Shown here: positions 45,080-55,410 of the stretch, piece by piece | Numbering within the stretch: position 1 is the stretch's first letter | Layout: the number at the start of each line of letters is the position of its first letter | Origin: Oscillospiraceae bacterium | Lineage (GTDB): Bacteria; Bacillota; Clostridia; Oscillospirales; Ruminococcaceae | Assembly: GCA_017436575.1 (NCBI GenBank) | Contig: JAFSCU010000001.1 | Coordinates: forward strand, 20,408-84,407 | Length of the DNA: 64,000 nt | Direction of reading: 5' to 3' | Translations under genes and position numbers: made by a program | Notes under the pieces: generated by a model | Database searches by the model: none | What the model saw: the letters and a program-made list of their open reading frames with translations, nothing else | What the model was told of the DNA's origin: nothing

Positions 45080-45652
45080 TTATGCTACTGATGTAAGAAC
45101 ACCATTTTCTGCATTAACCAGTGTCCATGTCTGATTAACAGCATTGTCTGGTGTAGACTGAATAGACTGTGCAATCACTTCAATATGAAGAGTGTAGTTT
45201 TTGTCAGCACATGCCTGCAAAGGTCTGGCATCTGTAAACAGTATGCCTGTATTGCCACCTTCAGGAACATATGTCGTGTAATAGTAAAAGCCATCACTGC
45301 CTTTTACCCACACATCTGCAGCTACATTATCCTTAACATTCCATGTAATAGTATAGTCTGTACCAACATCAGGATTTTTTGGGTAAACATTACCTTCAGC
45401 ATCCTGCCATGTAACGACTACTTTTGCACGGATAAAGGAATCTACTTTGCCTGTATTTTTGATTGTTACATTATTCTTTACCCTGCCATCAAATTCTTCA
45501 TCTACTGTGATATCCGGAGTAACCGGTGTAAAAGTATTGACTACAGAATTTGTCTGTGTAAAGAGATAAGCAACTGTGCCGCCTATAGCCATAACAACTG
45601 TCAGAAGAAGACAGATTGTTACTAAAGAAAGCTTCTTTTTATTGTTTTTCAT
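45080..45652 (-). CDS. SipW-dependent TasA/camelysin-like protein (6)
   Basis: 190 residues. The N terminus (KKLSLVTICLLLTVVMAIGG then TVAYLF) has the SipW-type signal, in which cleavage is followed closely by an aromatic/Leu segment and then NTFTP. The mature domain has VKNNVTIKNTGKVDSFIRAKVVVTW (split near 60-82) and IEVIAQSIQ, strands seen in TasA-type beta-sandwiches. Located 16 bp after the giant adhesin gene, away from its five paralogues at 55.4-59.0 kb; may be a capping or adaptor subunit by inference. Confidence 0.83.
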   Translation of the reverse strand: MKNNKKKLSLVTICLLLTVVMAIGGTVAYLFTQTNSVVNTFTPVTPDITVDEEFDGRVKNNVTIKNTGKVDSFIRAKVVVTWQDAEGNVYPKNPDVGTDYTITWNVKDNVAADVWVKGSDGFYYYTTYVPEGGNTGILFTDARPLQACADKNYTLHIEVIAQSIQSTPDNAVNQTWTLVNAENGVLTSVA

Positions 45653-45668
45653 TTATCTGTCTCCTTTC

Positions 45669-48600
45669 TTAGTTGTTCTGACCAGCGCCTGCAAATTCGT
45701 TTTCTGCAAGTGCTGCTGCATCAAGCCATTTGTTATTGTCTTTTGCTTTGTTTGTGAATTTAACTGTATTTACAGTGTCATCTACAGCAACCACCTTGCT
45801 TGTTGCACCATTTGCTGACTGTTCGTCAATATGTGTAAGGTCATAACGGAAGCTCCATGCAGTATTTTCTGTTACTGTATATTCACCCAATGGAAGATTT
45901 TCAATAACAGCACTGCCTTCACCGGCAATAACAACTTCAAGCTCGATACCGTAATTGTTGTTGTCCACTACTGTGAATACAAAAGTATCATCTTCATTGT
46001 ACAGTTCATCTGTCACATCTTTTGTGATGGTCAGGTTCAGCATTTTAAGTGTATTTGTTACTACAGCTTTTGCTGCTGTGTTATCTTTGAATGTACCTGT
46101 AGCGCCTGTGTAGGAAACATTATATTTTCCGCTTACAGCGTCTGCAACTTCAGTTACAGTATACTGTGCGCCTGCTGGCATATTCTGGAATACAACAGAT
46201 TCACCGTTCTTCAGTGTGAATGAAACAGCACCGTTTTCATCAACTACTTCATTAACAGTTGTGTCACCTTTTTTGTATGTAAGGTACTGACCTGCTGTTG
46301 CGCCGCCGATCTCTACTTTGAAAGTAAATGTATCGTCCGGTGCAGTGATACCGTAAGGAACAACAACTTCTTTAGATACTGTCAAAGTGCCAGATTTAAG
46401 AGTATTTGTAAATACTACTTCTGTAAGATCACCTTTTACAATTGTACCTTCCGGATTTGTTGCAGTTGTTGTATACAGTTCTTTCTGTTCATCAGTCAGA
46501 TTTTCTGTTACTTTGTATACACCAACCGGCAGATTGTTGAATACAGCTTTTTCGTAATGTCTGAGGATGATTGTAATATTGCCATCTTCATCAACTACAG
46601 CTGTTTTAGGAGTTGAAGTTGTAGTTGTATCAACAGAATAATGGATAACATCATCTTTCACTACATTGTTGATTTTTACTGTGAATTCAAATTCTTCTGT
46701 CCAATTCACTGCAATGCCTGATGGCATAGAAACAATTTTCTGTACAGAGAGTCTACCTGTGTTCATAGTATTTGTAAAAGCTGCAACAACTGGTGTAGTT
46801 GCTGTAACTGTGCCTTCAAATATGCCATTTACAGGTGTTGCTGTGTACTTATCAGAATTATAATTTTCTGTTACTGTTACAGCGCCTAGAGGGACCTGGT
46901 TGAATACAGCTTTCTGACCATGAGTCAATGTGATAAAGCCACCATCTGCAACTGTAAGTCCTGTTGAAACTGTTTCACCATCTTCAACAACATCGTAAGA
47001 CAATGTGCCTGTACCAGCGAATTCTACTTTAAAAGTAAATACATCTGCAGGAACATTGATACCGTTAGGAACAACAACTGTCTTGCTGATTTCAAGCACA
47101 CCATAATTGAGTGTATTTGTAAATTCAGCTTCAGCTACATTAGTAGTTGAGATTGTGCCTTCATCACCAACTTTAGCTGTCAAAGTGTAGGCCGCATCTG
47201 TTGCTTCTGTAACTTTATATGTTGTGCCTGATGGCAGACCTGCAAACTTGGCTGTCTGGCCATGTTTCAGTGTAAATGTGCCGCCGTTTGCAACTGTTCT
47301 AACTGTTGTTTCATCATCAACTGTGTAGTTCAGTTGTGTTGTACCGCCTCCATTTACATTAATAGTAAATGTAAATTCTTTAGCTGTATCAACATCTACG
47401 CCAGTACCTGTTACAACAGTTTTTGTAACATCCAGTCCGCCTGTCAACTGTGTGTTGATAAATGCCATTTCTGCTGCATTATCTGCTGTTATTGTAACAG
47501 AATCCATTCCGCCATCTTTACCGTTTACAGTTGTTGAGTAGTTTGGATTTGTTGTTTCTGTTACAGTTACTGTTTTCAGTGGAATATCTTTGATTATTGC
47601 ATACTGGCCGTCTTTAAGTATAAGAGTGCCTGGTTCTACTATTGTACCTGTTGAAACAACAGCGTTGTTTGATGTCTGGTAAATTGTGTAGCTGTAAGAG
47701 CCGTCCACCAGATCTACAACACTTACAGTAAATTCAAATGCATCGTCCAGCTTAGTGAAGCCCTGTACGCCAACTACTTCTTTGGAAATCTTAAGATCAC
47801 CAAGATGTTTAGTGTATATGTTGGTAAATTCTACTTCCGCAGTTGTTGCTGCAGTGATTGTACCTGTTGCTGTCCATACATCTGCACCCTGTGTGCCTTT
47901 TGTAACTGATGTTGTATAATCTGTATCTTCAGTTTCAACTACAGTGAATGCGCCCAGTGGCAGGTCACTGATAGTAACAGTCTGGCCTGCTTTCAGTGTT
48001 ACTGTGCCACCGTCTCTGATTGTACCTGTTGTATTATCAGATTTAGTGTAGATATATTCTTTGGATGTATCTGTACCATAAATATCTACAGTAAATGTAA
48101 ATGTATCATCAGGTAATGTATCTTTGTCATAAGCTTTGTCTACAACTTTACCTATTGTCAGGTGCCCTGTTTTAGGTTCATTTGTGAAGCTTACTTTAAC
48201 TGTATCTATGGAAGCGATGTTGCCGTTTGCTGTGTGGCCTTCGCTACCATTTACTGTTGTTTTGTAAGCAGTATACTCAGTTTCTGCTACTGAATATGTG
48301 CTCTTTGGCAGACCTGTGATAACAGCTTTCTGACCATCTGTCAGTTTGAATGTTCCACCGCTTGCTATGTCTTTAGTTTCACCATTGATAGTGATTGATA
48401 TTCCATAACCAAGACCATTGGAAACTTTGAATTCGAATTCAGACAGTGGGCCAGACTGGCCATTAACTTTATTTACAGTTTTGCTTACTTCCAGTGTACC
48501 GGAAAGAACATGAACGATAAATTCTTCGTCGGATGCACGGTATGTACAGCCAGGATGACTACATGTGCTGTGAACTACAGTATAATGTGTATTTTCAACA

Positions 48601-51600
48601 CCTGTTATTACAACGCCATTTTCATTTGTGATAGTTACTGTTGCCTGAACAGCAATATCATCGGCAGAAGCGATAATGCCGTTGTCATTGCCTGTAAGTT
48701 CGGCAGCTGTCTGACATGTGATTGCAACTGCAGGTTTTGTACCATGCATTGTGATGGAAGCATCTGTTGAAAGCACGCCTGTTCTTGGGTTTTTCCAAAC
48801 TTCGGCATTTGCTGTGTAGTTAACACCCACACCGTGAGTCAATGCGTCACCAAGCCAATCTTCACTGTCATTGAAAGTGATAATTGGGTCGTAAACGAAT
48901 ACTGTGGCTTCAACCGCAGTTGAATGTGTAAGAGTACCATATGTACCAGATGTAACAGTAGGTATGATCTTCCATGTAAGTTCATATATGGTGTCTTTGT
49001 CCAGTACAGGGTTCAGTGTCTGGCCATCTTCCAAGTCCCAGCTGCCTTCGTCAAGGGTTCCACCTGCAGGCACTGTAAATGTACCTACTGTATCGCCACC
49101 TTTTTCTTTTACTGTGAACTCCATATTAACATAGGCATTGTTTGCTCTGTTGAGAACATTTGCCAGTGTTTCTTTATCATATGTACCATCTGCGTTAGGG
49201 TTACGGCTTGTTACTGTTGCATTTTTAAACAGTGTATCAATATCAGCTGCATTTGTTCTGTAGATATGTTGATCTGCCCAGTCAATATCCACATCTTTAA
49301 TGTCAACGTCAACTGTTGGCTGGTAGAATGTACCAACTGTTTCATCGTTTTTGTTGTTAACTACAGCAGAATCGTTTGTAATAACGCCGTTACCGCCAAG
49401 GAAGAAGTTGTTGGCTTTTACATCAAATGTAATAACCAGTTTTCTACCATAGAAAGTACCTGGATTAAGTGTTTTATCTGCAAGGTAATCGTCTTCGTCA
49501 CGACCTGTGTCAGATACAAAGTTACCTGCAAAGTTAAAACCTGTAACGTCGAGTTTTCTTGTTTCAGGATTATAAGTGTAGCCTGATGTCAACTTTGTAG
49601 AAGAGTTAGCCCATGTAAACTCATCATCGTCATTAACACCTGTACATGCAACTGTTGTAACAGTTATATCGTCTGCTCCATCAGGAATGTTAAAGTATGC
49701 GGAAACAATATCTTCTACTGTTGCTTCTGCATCAAGGTCACTGGTTGTACCACCTTCGATACCATCACTGATCTGCTGGAAGATTGCATTAAGTTCAGCT
49801 GCATTGGAAGGAACAAGATAGTAGCTGGACCATACATCCACGCCATCAACTTCTTTTTTCTGACCTGTGGATGTATGAACAACCCCATTATCATCTGTAT
49901 ATGTAGTTAACGCAGGGCCATTATAAAGATCATAGGCATCAGGGTTGTTGCTGGACAACAGATGCATAAATCTGTTCATCAGCTGTGTATCGTTTGTACC
50001 CGGTGATGTGTAAGCAGGCAGGCTGCCTGATGGATTTACACTTGCACCATTTGCAACAGAAATCGCATAAATTTCTGTGTTATTAAAATCTTTGATGTTT
50101 TCAGCTGAAACAAGTGCAGCATCTGCCACTGCTTCTTCAAATCCCTGTGCGTTTGTAGGAGTACCATCTGTAAATACAATAACTACCTGTTTTCTTTCAG
50201 CACGAACAGCTTCACCAAGACCATTAATAAGTCTGTAAGCATGGTTAAGACCATAGTCTGTACGTGTAGCACCTTCCGGTTCAAGTGCTTCTACTCTATC
50301 TTTCATTGTCTGGGCGTTGTCGTCTGTAACAGTCTGATAATTCTGCACCACCTGGCTATAGTTAGGATTATAGTTATAATAGTTTGTATCCGGATATGTT
50401 TCATTACCTTCATCATTTATAGAATTACTTGCAAATTTTATAATAGCGATACAATGTTTATCATCTGCGTTATCAATATTGCTATTCTGTGTTTTTGTGG
50501 ATTCAATCAACAGCTGTACAGCATCTTCAAGCGCATCCATACGAGGGGTACATGCTTCCTGTTTAGTAGTTTTTTCATAAATCTGGCTTGTTATTTCAGT
50601 ACCATAGTCTCTGTTATAACCATGACCATTATTATGAGCCTTGGTATACCAACCCGTGCCGGTGTGTCCCCACCTAGTGTCGTCATTAAGACAATAATAT
50701 ACTCTTTCGTACTGATCGTTGATGGTATTATAATAATAATATTCTTTATTATTTGAATAATTATTATTGTAGTTTACGTATGTAACCTCACTGTCATGTG
50801 TATCGTTGTTACCTGTTATCTCTTCACCACAAACAAGACAGTATTCCATGGAACCGGATACGTCAAGAACCAGAGTAATGTCAACAGGCTGTGTTTTTGT
50901 AACAGGTCTTACCTGACCTTTTACATAACTTTCAAGTGTTATAGTGAATTCGTCTGTTGTTCCGTCTTTTAAAACAGCAGTTTTCTTCATTATCAGGTTG
51001 CCGCTGGCATCGGTAGTGATTGCAGGGTCTGCTTCCAGTAGCATAATGTCATCTGATAACAGCATAGGTACTGCGGCCAAACGGGCATATGTGGTTGCCT
51101 GTACTTCTGAATATGATACGATATCTTCATCATCCGATTCATAAGAAGGAATGTTCACAAATAATTCTTCTACTCCACCTGGCAGTTCATAGTCTTCAGG
51201 GTGCTGTCTACCTTCGTTTATAAGCAGGTCCAGTCTGTGAAGTACTATCTGTACCTTCTGTTCAAATGTGAAATCAGTGATAACTTCCGCAGGCAGAGAA
51301 TCTCTGAAGCTGATAAATTCATCAAATGTATCAATTTCCAACAGTTTTTCGTATGAGTCTCCTACCAACTTATCGTATGTTGTAGGCAGATTATTGTAAT
51401 GATCATCAAGTGCAATCAGTTTTTCGTCTGTAAGACTGTCAATGAATGCCTGATATTCTTCTTCAGTATACTGATTTGTAATATCAGCCCAGTCTTCCAG
51501 AGTTTCTGTTGCCATAAGGTCAGCATAAAGCTGGTCATAATCAGAAACACCACCGATATTTACAAATTCTTCTGGAATAAATGTATATCCACCTTCAGAA

Positions 51601-54530
51601 ATAACATCTGAAAAGTCTGTATCATTACCATCGTAGTAGAAACGATAGAGTACATAGCCATTAGCATAAACAATTTTTTCAGCCAAAGAAATTGGATATC
51701 CATCAGTACCAGCAACATTCATTCCGCTAGCGCCATCTTCATGATAGTCATAAAGAGTAATGTTGCCTTCTGAATTAGCAATAATGGTTGCAGCTAATTC
51801 AGAGCCTGTTGCGTATGTTTCAGACAATTCTTCATCAACCCGGCCATTGTCTGTAATGAAATTCTTTATAAACTCTGTTTCAGAAAGACCTACTACAGAC
51901 AAATTGTCAAAGGACATTTCAATGTTACCACCGGTATATAATTTTGCCTCTGACATATCTACCACGCCATCGTGAATATGATATACATGGTATTTATCGC
52001 CAACTGCAAGACCTGAAGCAAGGACAGCTGATTCTGGGAATGTAACTGTGATGCCACCTGTACCCGGCTGTGTTTCATTGCCGTCTGCATCCAGCAGTGT
52101 TACATCGTAGAACAGGCTGTTTTCACCGATAACATAGATACCATCGGCAAGACCTGTATCAGCTGTAGATACAGTAGATACAGACAGTGTGGCACCATCA
52201 GGAATATCGCCTGAAACAGATATACCTGAAGCATCTGTCAGAGAAGTAACAAGGTATACATCCTCAGCTTTTACATAATAAGAACTGCTGATAGCATTAC
52301 CATCAGAATCTTTCCATCCTGCTGTGTCGATCCAGTACCATTTTGTTATTGCGCCTGTATAATCGATAACAAGGATTTCATACATTGCCTCGAATACACC
52401 ACGGGACTTACCATTTGTTATTTCTGTATAATTAGATGTTTCGGAATATTTGCTGTACAATTTTACATTGTCGTTTGTAAATCCCACATCTTTATATATA
52501 GCTTTTTCTTTTACAGAAATTACCACATTTTCTTTTGCAATAAATCTATATGGTACTCTGCCTGCAAATACTGACCAATCATCTGTATCCAGAATAAAGT
52601 ATTCGTTACCATCCGGATCTGTATATTTGCCTGTAATGGATGCATCTGTAAAATCAATTGATTCCACAGAATCATCTTCATCAGACATTGGTTTAAGTTT
52701 GTTTGCAATAACATAGTCATCTGGACGTGTTATAGGGTTACGATAAACATATACACCATTACCGGAAATATTACCTGTTGTATCAATCGCTGTCCAGTCG
52801 GCTGTATTTTCAGCCATTTCTTCCAGAGTTGATTTGAGAGAATTAATTTTTGCCAGCTGTTCATCTGTGAAGTAATCGAACAGACCATCATTCTGGACCA
52901 TTTCACAAGCGGCTTCAAAGTCTTTCAGCAAACCAGCCTGAAGAATAAATTCACAAACTTCTTCCATTTCTTCTTCAGTTGGACCTGGAACAGGTGTTGG
53001 AGTTGGTGTAGGAGTAGATTCAATGTATTCTTTAAGATTTGCTACATTAACCAACACACGGCTGCTGCCTTGATTGAATAATGTCTTCAGATCTTCTCTT
53101 GAACCAAGATATTTTTCAACATAGTACAGTTTCAGACCTTCAATTTCAAAGCCTGTTGCATCACCATAGTCTTTAAATTCAATGATATCATCTTCGGTAA
53201 GACCTGTAATAGTCTCCGGTGTCATAGATGTATCGCCTGTGTAAACTATTACTTCAGCTGAAGTAAACACAGCTTTGTTGAAAGGTATGCCATATAATGC
53301 TGTTGCATCAGAAGACAAACCAATCGGTGACAGGCTGTTGAATGTCAGGGCAATATCATTACCATCGTATGTAAATGGGCCCTTTACGTCAACTGTGTTG
53401 TCACTGTTGATATGATATGCTTTATACTGTGCGCCTACAGGAATCTGAACGTTTTCTTTTTCAAATGTTACATCAATACCCTGTGTGGTTTTGTATTCAC
53501 CACCTGGATATGTAAGGTCAACATCGTATGTCCAGTTGTCGCCACCCATAAGGGCATCTGCACCTTCGAGAACATCATTAACTTCTTCCGGTGCAACATC
53601 CAAAGTAAGACCTGATGGAATAATACCGGAAACTGTAATGCCATATTCTTCGTTTGTGTAGCTGTTTTCGCCAACTTCGGCAGAGATTGTAACAGCATCT
53701 GCTGATATAAACACATGACCACTGTGTTCAGAAATAGCCTGCTGTGCAAGGATTTCATTTGAACCTGTGTAGTCGTAGCGGTAGAACAGAAAATCAGCTT
53801 CTTCTGTTTTCAATGTATAAGCAGTGATAAGTTCAACCACTGTGCCTTCTTCAACCGGAATTTCAACGCCTGTTGCGCCGTTGTCCAGTGATTTGTAAGC
53901 TGGCAATGTAGTGCCATTTATAACAGCCAATGCGCCTGATGGTGCATTTGCTTCAAGAATAGCATCCCGTGGGAGTGATTCAAGAACAATCGCTGGAAGC
54001 GGAATAGGTGTAGGCTCTGTTGATGGTTCTGGAGATGGCTCTTCGGATGGCTGCACGCTTGGCTCTGGAGATGGTTCTTCAGATGGCTGTGTGTAGTCAA
54101 CTTCTGATTCATCAAAAACAATGTCTTCAGCGGCCACAAACTGATATGGAGAAAGTGTAGTTTTCTGATTATCTGTCAACAGGGTATTATCATCTGGAAC
54201 AGAAATTTCATAAACTATGAAAGATTCGCCAAAAAGATATTTGTCTTCTACATTTACTTTCATACCAGCAGCACCAGTTACTTTAACGCTGTTGCCTGCT
54301 TCATAAATGTTGTCATAAAGACAAACATTGTTATCCGCGAAATAAGCTGTGTATGTAGTTAAATCGCCATAGCTCATATCGCCGTTTTTTGTCAAATCAG
54401 CACTTTCAGAAGCACTGATTTTTACGTCATTGCCTTCTGTCGCAAAAACCGGCATTGGCCAGTTGGAAAACAGAGATGCAGTCATAACAAATGCAAGTAC
54501 TAATGACAGTACTTTTTTCAATTTAATCAT
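45669..54530 (-). CDS. Giant secreted adhesin with VWA domain and eight Cna-B-like repeats
   Basis: 2953 residues. Signal peptide about 1-30 (MPVFA). N-terminal half: SH3-like modules alternating with beta domains (two copies with GITVSG..P and GISVSGDIP), and a Pro/Glu/Ser linker (about 150-175). VWA domain from about 1215 with MIDAS LDVSGSM, then a roughly 100-residue insert containing CLVCGEE and two more Cys, and later VIVFTDGTPTNAQ; ends about 1590. Eight tandem prealbumin-like repeats (about 2010-2935), each with a Lys in the first strand (VSKTV, ITKDV), Glu in VTE, and terminal FTN, the residues that form isopeptide bonds in known Cna-B domains. It ends ...FAGAGQNN with no LPxTG or membrane helix. 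Likely a fibre-associated adhesin. Confidence 0.9.
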   Translation of the reverse strand: MIKLKKVLSLVLAFVMTASLFSNWPMPVFATEGNDVKISASESADLTKNGDMSYGDLTTYTAYFADNNVCLYDNIYEAGNSVKVTGAAGMKVNVEDKYLFGESFIVYEISVPDDNTLLTDNQKTTLSPYQFVAAEDIVFDESEVDYTQPSEEPSPEPSVQPSEEPSPEPSTEPTPIPLPAIVLESLPRDAILEANAPSGALAVINGTTLPAYKSLDNGATGVEIPVEEGTVVELITAYTLKTEEADFLFYRYDYTGSNEILAQQAISEHSGHVFISADAVTISAEVGENSYTNEEYGITVSGIIPSGLTLDVAPEEVNDVLEGADALMGGDNWTYDVDLTYPGGEYKTTQGIDVTFEKENVQIPVGAQYKAYHINSDNTVDVKGPFTYDGNDIALTFNSLSPIGLSSDATALYGIPFNKAVFTSAEVIVYTGDTSMTPETITGLTEDDIIEFKDYGDATGFEIEGLKLYYVEKYLGSREDLKTLFNQGSSRVLVNVANLKEYIESTPTPTPTPVPGPTEEEMEEVCEFILQAGLLKDFEAACEMVQNDGLFDYFTDEQLAKINSLKSTLEEMAENTADWTAIDTTGNISGNGVYVYRNPITRPDDYVIANKLKPMSDEDDSVESIDFTDASITGKYTDPDGNEYFILDTDDWSVFAGRVPYRFIAKENVVISVKEKAIYKDVGFTNDNVKLYSKYSETSNYTEITNGKSRGVFEAMYEILVIDYTGAITKWYWIDTAGWKDSDGNAISSSYYVKAEDVYLVTSLTDASGISVSGDIPDGATLSVSTVSTADTGLADGIYVIGENSLFYDVTLLDADGNETQPGTGGITVTFPESAVLASGLAVGDKYHVYHIHDGVVDMSEAKLYTGGNIEMSFDNLSVVGLSETEFIKNFITDNGRVDEELSETYATGSELAATIIANSEGNITLYDYHEDGASGMNVAGTDGYPISLAEKIVYANGYVLYRFYYDGNDTDFSDVISEGGYTFIPEEFVNIGGVSDYDQLYADLMATETLEDWADITNQYTEEEYQAFIDSLTDEKLIALDDHYNNLPTTYDKLVGDSYEKLLEIDTFDEFISFRDSLPAEVITDFTFEQKVQIVLHRLDLLINEGRQHPEDYELPGGVEELFVNIPSYESDDEDIVSYSEVQATTYARLAAVPMLLSDDIMLLEADPAITTDASGNLIMKKTAVLKDGTTDEFTITLESYVKGQVRPVTKTQPVDITLVLDVSGSMEYCLVCGEEITGNNDTHDSEVTYVNYNNNYSNNKEYYYYNTINDQYERVYYCLNDDTRWGHTGTGWYTKAHNNGHGYNRDYGTEITSQIYEKTTKQEACTPRMDALEDAVQLLIESTKTQNSNIDNADDKHCIAIIKFASNSINDEGNETYPDTNYYNYNPNYSQVVQNYQTVTDDNAQTMKDRVEALEPEGATRTDYGLNHAYRLINGLGEAVRAERKQVVIVFTDGTPTNAQGFEEAVADAALVSAENIKDFNNTEIYAISVANGASVNPSGSLPAYTSPGTNDTQLMNRFMHLLSSNNPDAYDLYNGPALTTYTDDNGVVHTSTGQKKEVDGVDVWSSYYLVPSNAAELNAIFQQISDGIEGGTTSDLDAEATVEDIVSAYFNIPDGADDITVTTVACTGVNDDDEFTWANSSTKLTSGYTYNPETRKLDVTGFNFAGNFVSDTGRDEDDYLADKTLNPGTFYGRKLVITFDVKANNFFLGGNGVITNDSAVVNNKNDETVGTFYQPTVDVDIKDVDIDWADQHIYRTNAADIDTLFKNATVTSRNPNADGTYDKETLANVLNRANNAYVNMEFTVKEKGGDTVGTFTVPAGGTLDEGSWDLEDGQTLNPVLDKDTIYELTWKIIPTVTSGTYGTLTHSTAVEATVFVYDPIITFNDSEDWLGDALTHGVGVNYTANAEVWKNPRTGVLSTDASITMHGTKPAVAITCQTAAELTGNDNGIIASADDIAVQATVTITNENGVVITGVENTHYTVVHSTCSHPGCTYRASDEEFIVHVLSGTLEVSKTVNKVNGQSGPLSEFEFKVSNGLGYGISITINGETKDIASGGTFKLTDGQKAVITGLPKSTYSVAETEYTAYKTTVNGSEGHTANGNIASIDTVKVSFTNEPKTGHLTIGKVVDKAYDKDTLPDDTFTFTVDIYGTDTSKEYIYTKSDNTTGTIRDGGTVTLKAGQTVTISDLPLGAFTVVETEDTDYTTSVTKGTQGADVWTATGTITAATTAEVEFTNIYTKHLGDLKISKEVVGVQGFTKLDDAFEFTVSVVDLVDGSYSYTIYQTSNNAVVSTGTIVEPGTLILKDGQYAIIKDIPLKTVTVTETTNPNYSTTVNGKDGGMDSVTITADNAAEMAFINTQLTGGLDVTKTVVTGTGVDVDTAKEFTFTINVNGGGTTQLNYTVDDETTVRTVANGGTFTLKHGQTAKFAGLPSGTTYKVTEATDAAYTLTAKVGDEGTISTTNVAEAEFTNTLNYGVLEISKTVVVPNGINVPADVFTFKVEFAGTGTLSYDVVEDGETVSTGLTVADGGFITLTHGQKAVFNQVPLGAVTVTENYNSDKYTATPVNGIFEGTVTATTPVVAAFTNTMNTGRLSVQKIVSMPSGIAVNWTEEFEFTVKINNVVKDDVIHYSVDTTTTSTPKTAVVDEDGNITIILRHYEKAVFNNLPVGVYKVTENLTDEQKELYTTTATNPEGTIVKGDLTEVVFTNTLKSGTLTVSKEVVVPYGITAPDDTFTFKVEIGGATAGQYLTYKKGDTTVNEVVDENGAVSFTLKNGESVVFQNMPAGAQYTVTEVADAVSGKYNVSYTGATGTFKDNTAAKAVVTNTLKMLNLTITKDVTDELYNEDDTFVFTVVDNNNYGIELEVVIAGEGSAVIENLPLGEYTVTENTAWSFRYDLTHIDEQSANGATSKVVAVDDTVNTVKFTNKAKDNNKWLDAAALAENEFAGAGQNN

Positions 54531-54545
54531 ATACTTGCACCTCCA

Positions 54546-55391
54546 TTAAAATTTCCAGCCGTATGACTTTGAACTTGTTGCTTTTGTGTAAAGATCTTCA
54601 GCATTTACAAATTCATAGCCGCCTGCAATTGCGTTTTTCAGGGCAGTTTTTCTGCCTGTGTATTCTACTTTATATCTTACTGTGCCGTCGGCCAGTTCGT
54701 AGTAGAAGTAAACATGTACTTTTTCGCCTTTTACATTTGAAGCTGTTTTGCTGTCCACATCATCGATGTGATTGCCATACAGTGTCAGATTGCGTGGTGA
54801 AATGTACATATCTTTATCCATTGAGCCAAAATCAACGATTGCTTTATCGTCTGTTTCAACTTCTGGTGTTTCTTCAACATCAGGAGTTGGTGTTGGCTGT
54901 GGAGTAGGTGTAACTTCAGGAGTTGGTTCTGGAGTTACTTCTGGTTCTGGTGTAGGCTGTGGGTCAGGTGTTACTTCAGGAGCAACATCTTCATTGCCTG
55001 CCAGGTCTGTTGCTGAAATAAAGCAGTAGTCCAGAACTGCATCATACAATTCAGGGCTTTCTGTTCTGCCCCAGTAATCGAATCTGTACACAACTGCGCC
55101 GTTTGAGAAACTGTAAGCTGTGATAAGGTCGATTTCTGTGCCTTCTGCAACATTAACTTCAATACCAGGTGCGCCATAGTAAAGGTCTTTGTAAATTTTT
55201 ACAGATGTACCTTTAATTGTAGCTTTTTCACCGTAAACAAAAGTGTTTTCGGCTGTTTCGTTGTTATCTGGAATCAAAGTAAGTGTAATTTCTTCGTTTT
55301 CAGCTGCGAATGCTGATGTTGGAAGAACTGAGAACAGGGATAATGTCATAACAAATGACAGTACCAGTGAGAGTACCTTTTTCATTTTCAT
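54546..55391 (-). CDS. Secreted SH3-like protein with Pro/Thr linker
   Basis: 281 residues. Signal peptide closely similar to that of the giant adhesin (KKVLSLVLSFVMTLSLFS, cleavage near AFA). First module about 50-130 (VKIYKDLYYGAPGIEVNVAEG, split, then YRFDYWGR) resembles the N-terminal modules of the giant protein. A linker of PTPEPEVTPEPTPEV-type repeats (about 138-175) is followed by a second module (about 190-275). AGGAGG 9 nt before the ATG. Located 15 bp upstream of the giant gene; a partial paralogue and possible partner. Confidence 0.82.
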   Translation of the reverse strand: MKMKKVLSLVLSFVMTLSLFSVLPTSAFAAENEEITLTLIPDNNETAENTFVYGEKATIKGTSVKIYKDLYYGAPGIEVNVAEGTEIDLITAYSFSNGAVVYRFDYWGRTESPELYDAVLDYCFISATDLAGNEDVAPEVTPDPQPTPEPEVTPEPTPEVTPTPQPTPTPDVEETPEVETDDKAIVDFGSMDKDMYISPRNLTLYGNHIDDVDSKTASNVKGEKVHVYFYYELADGTVRYKVEYTGRKTALKNAIAGGYEFVNAEDLYTKATSSKSYGWKF

Positions 55392-55410
55392 ATTCCGTTT
55401 CCTCCTTTCT

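Noticed and set aside
48924-49586. 220-codon plus-strand frame
   Set aside because: Antisense to the giant adhesin, Cys/Val/Ile-rich shadow.
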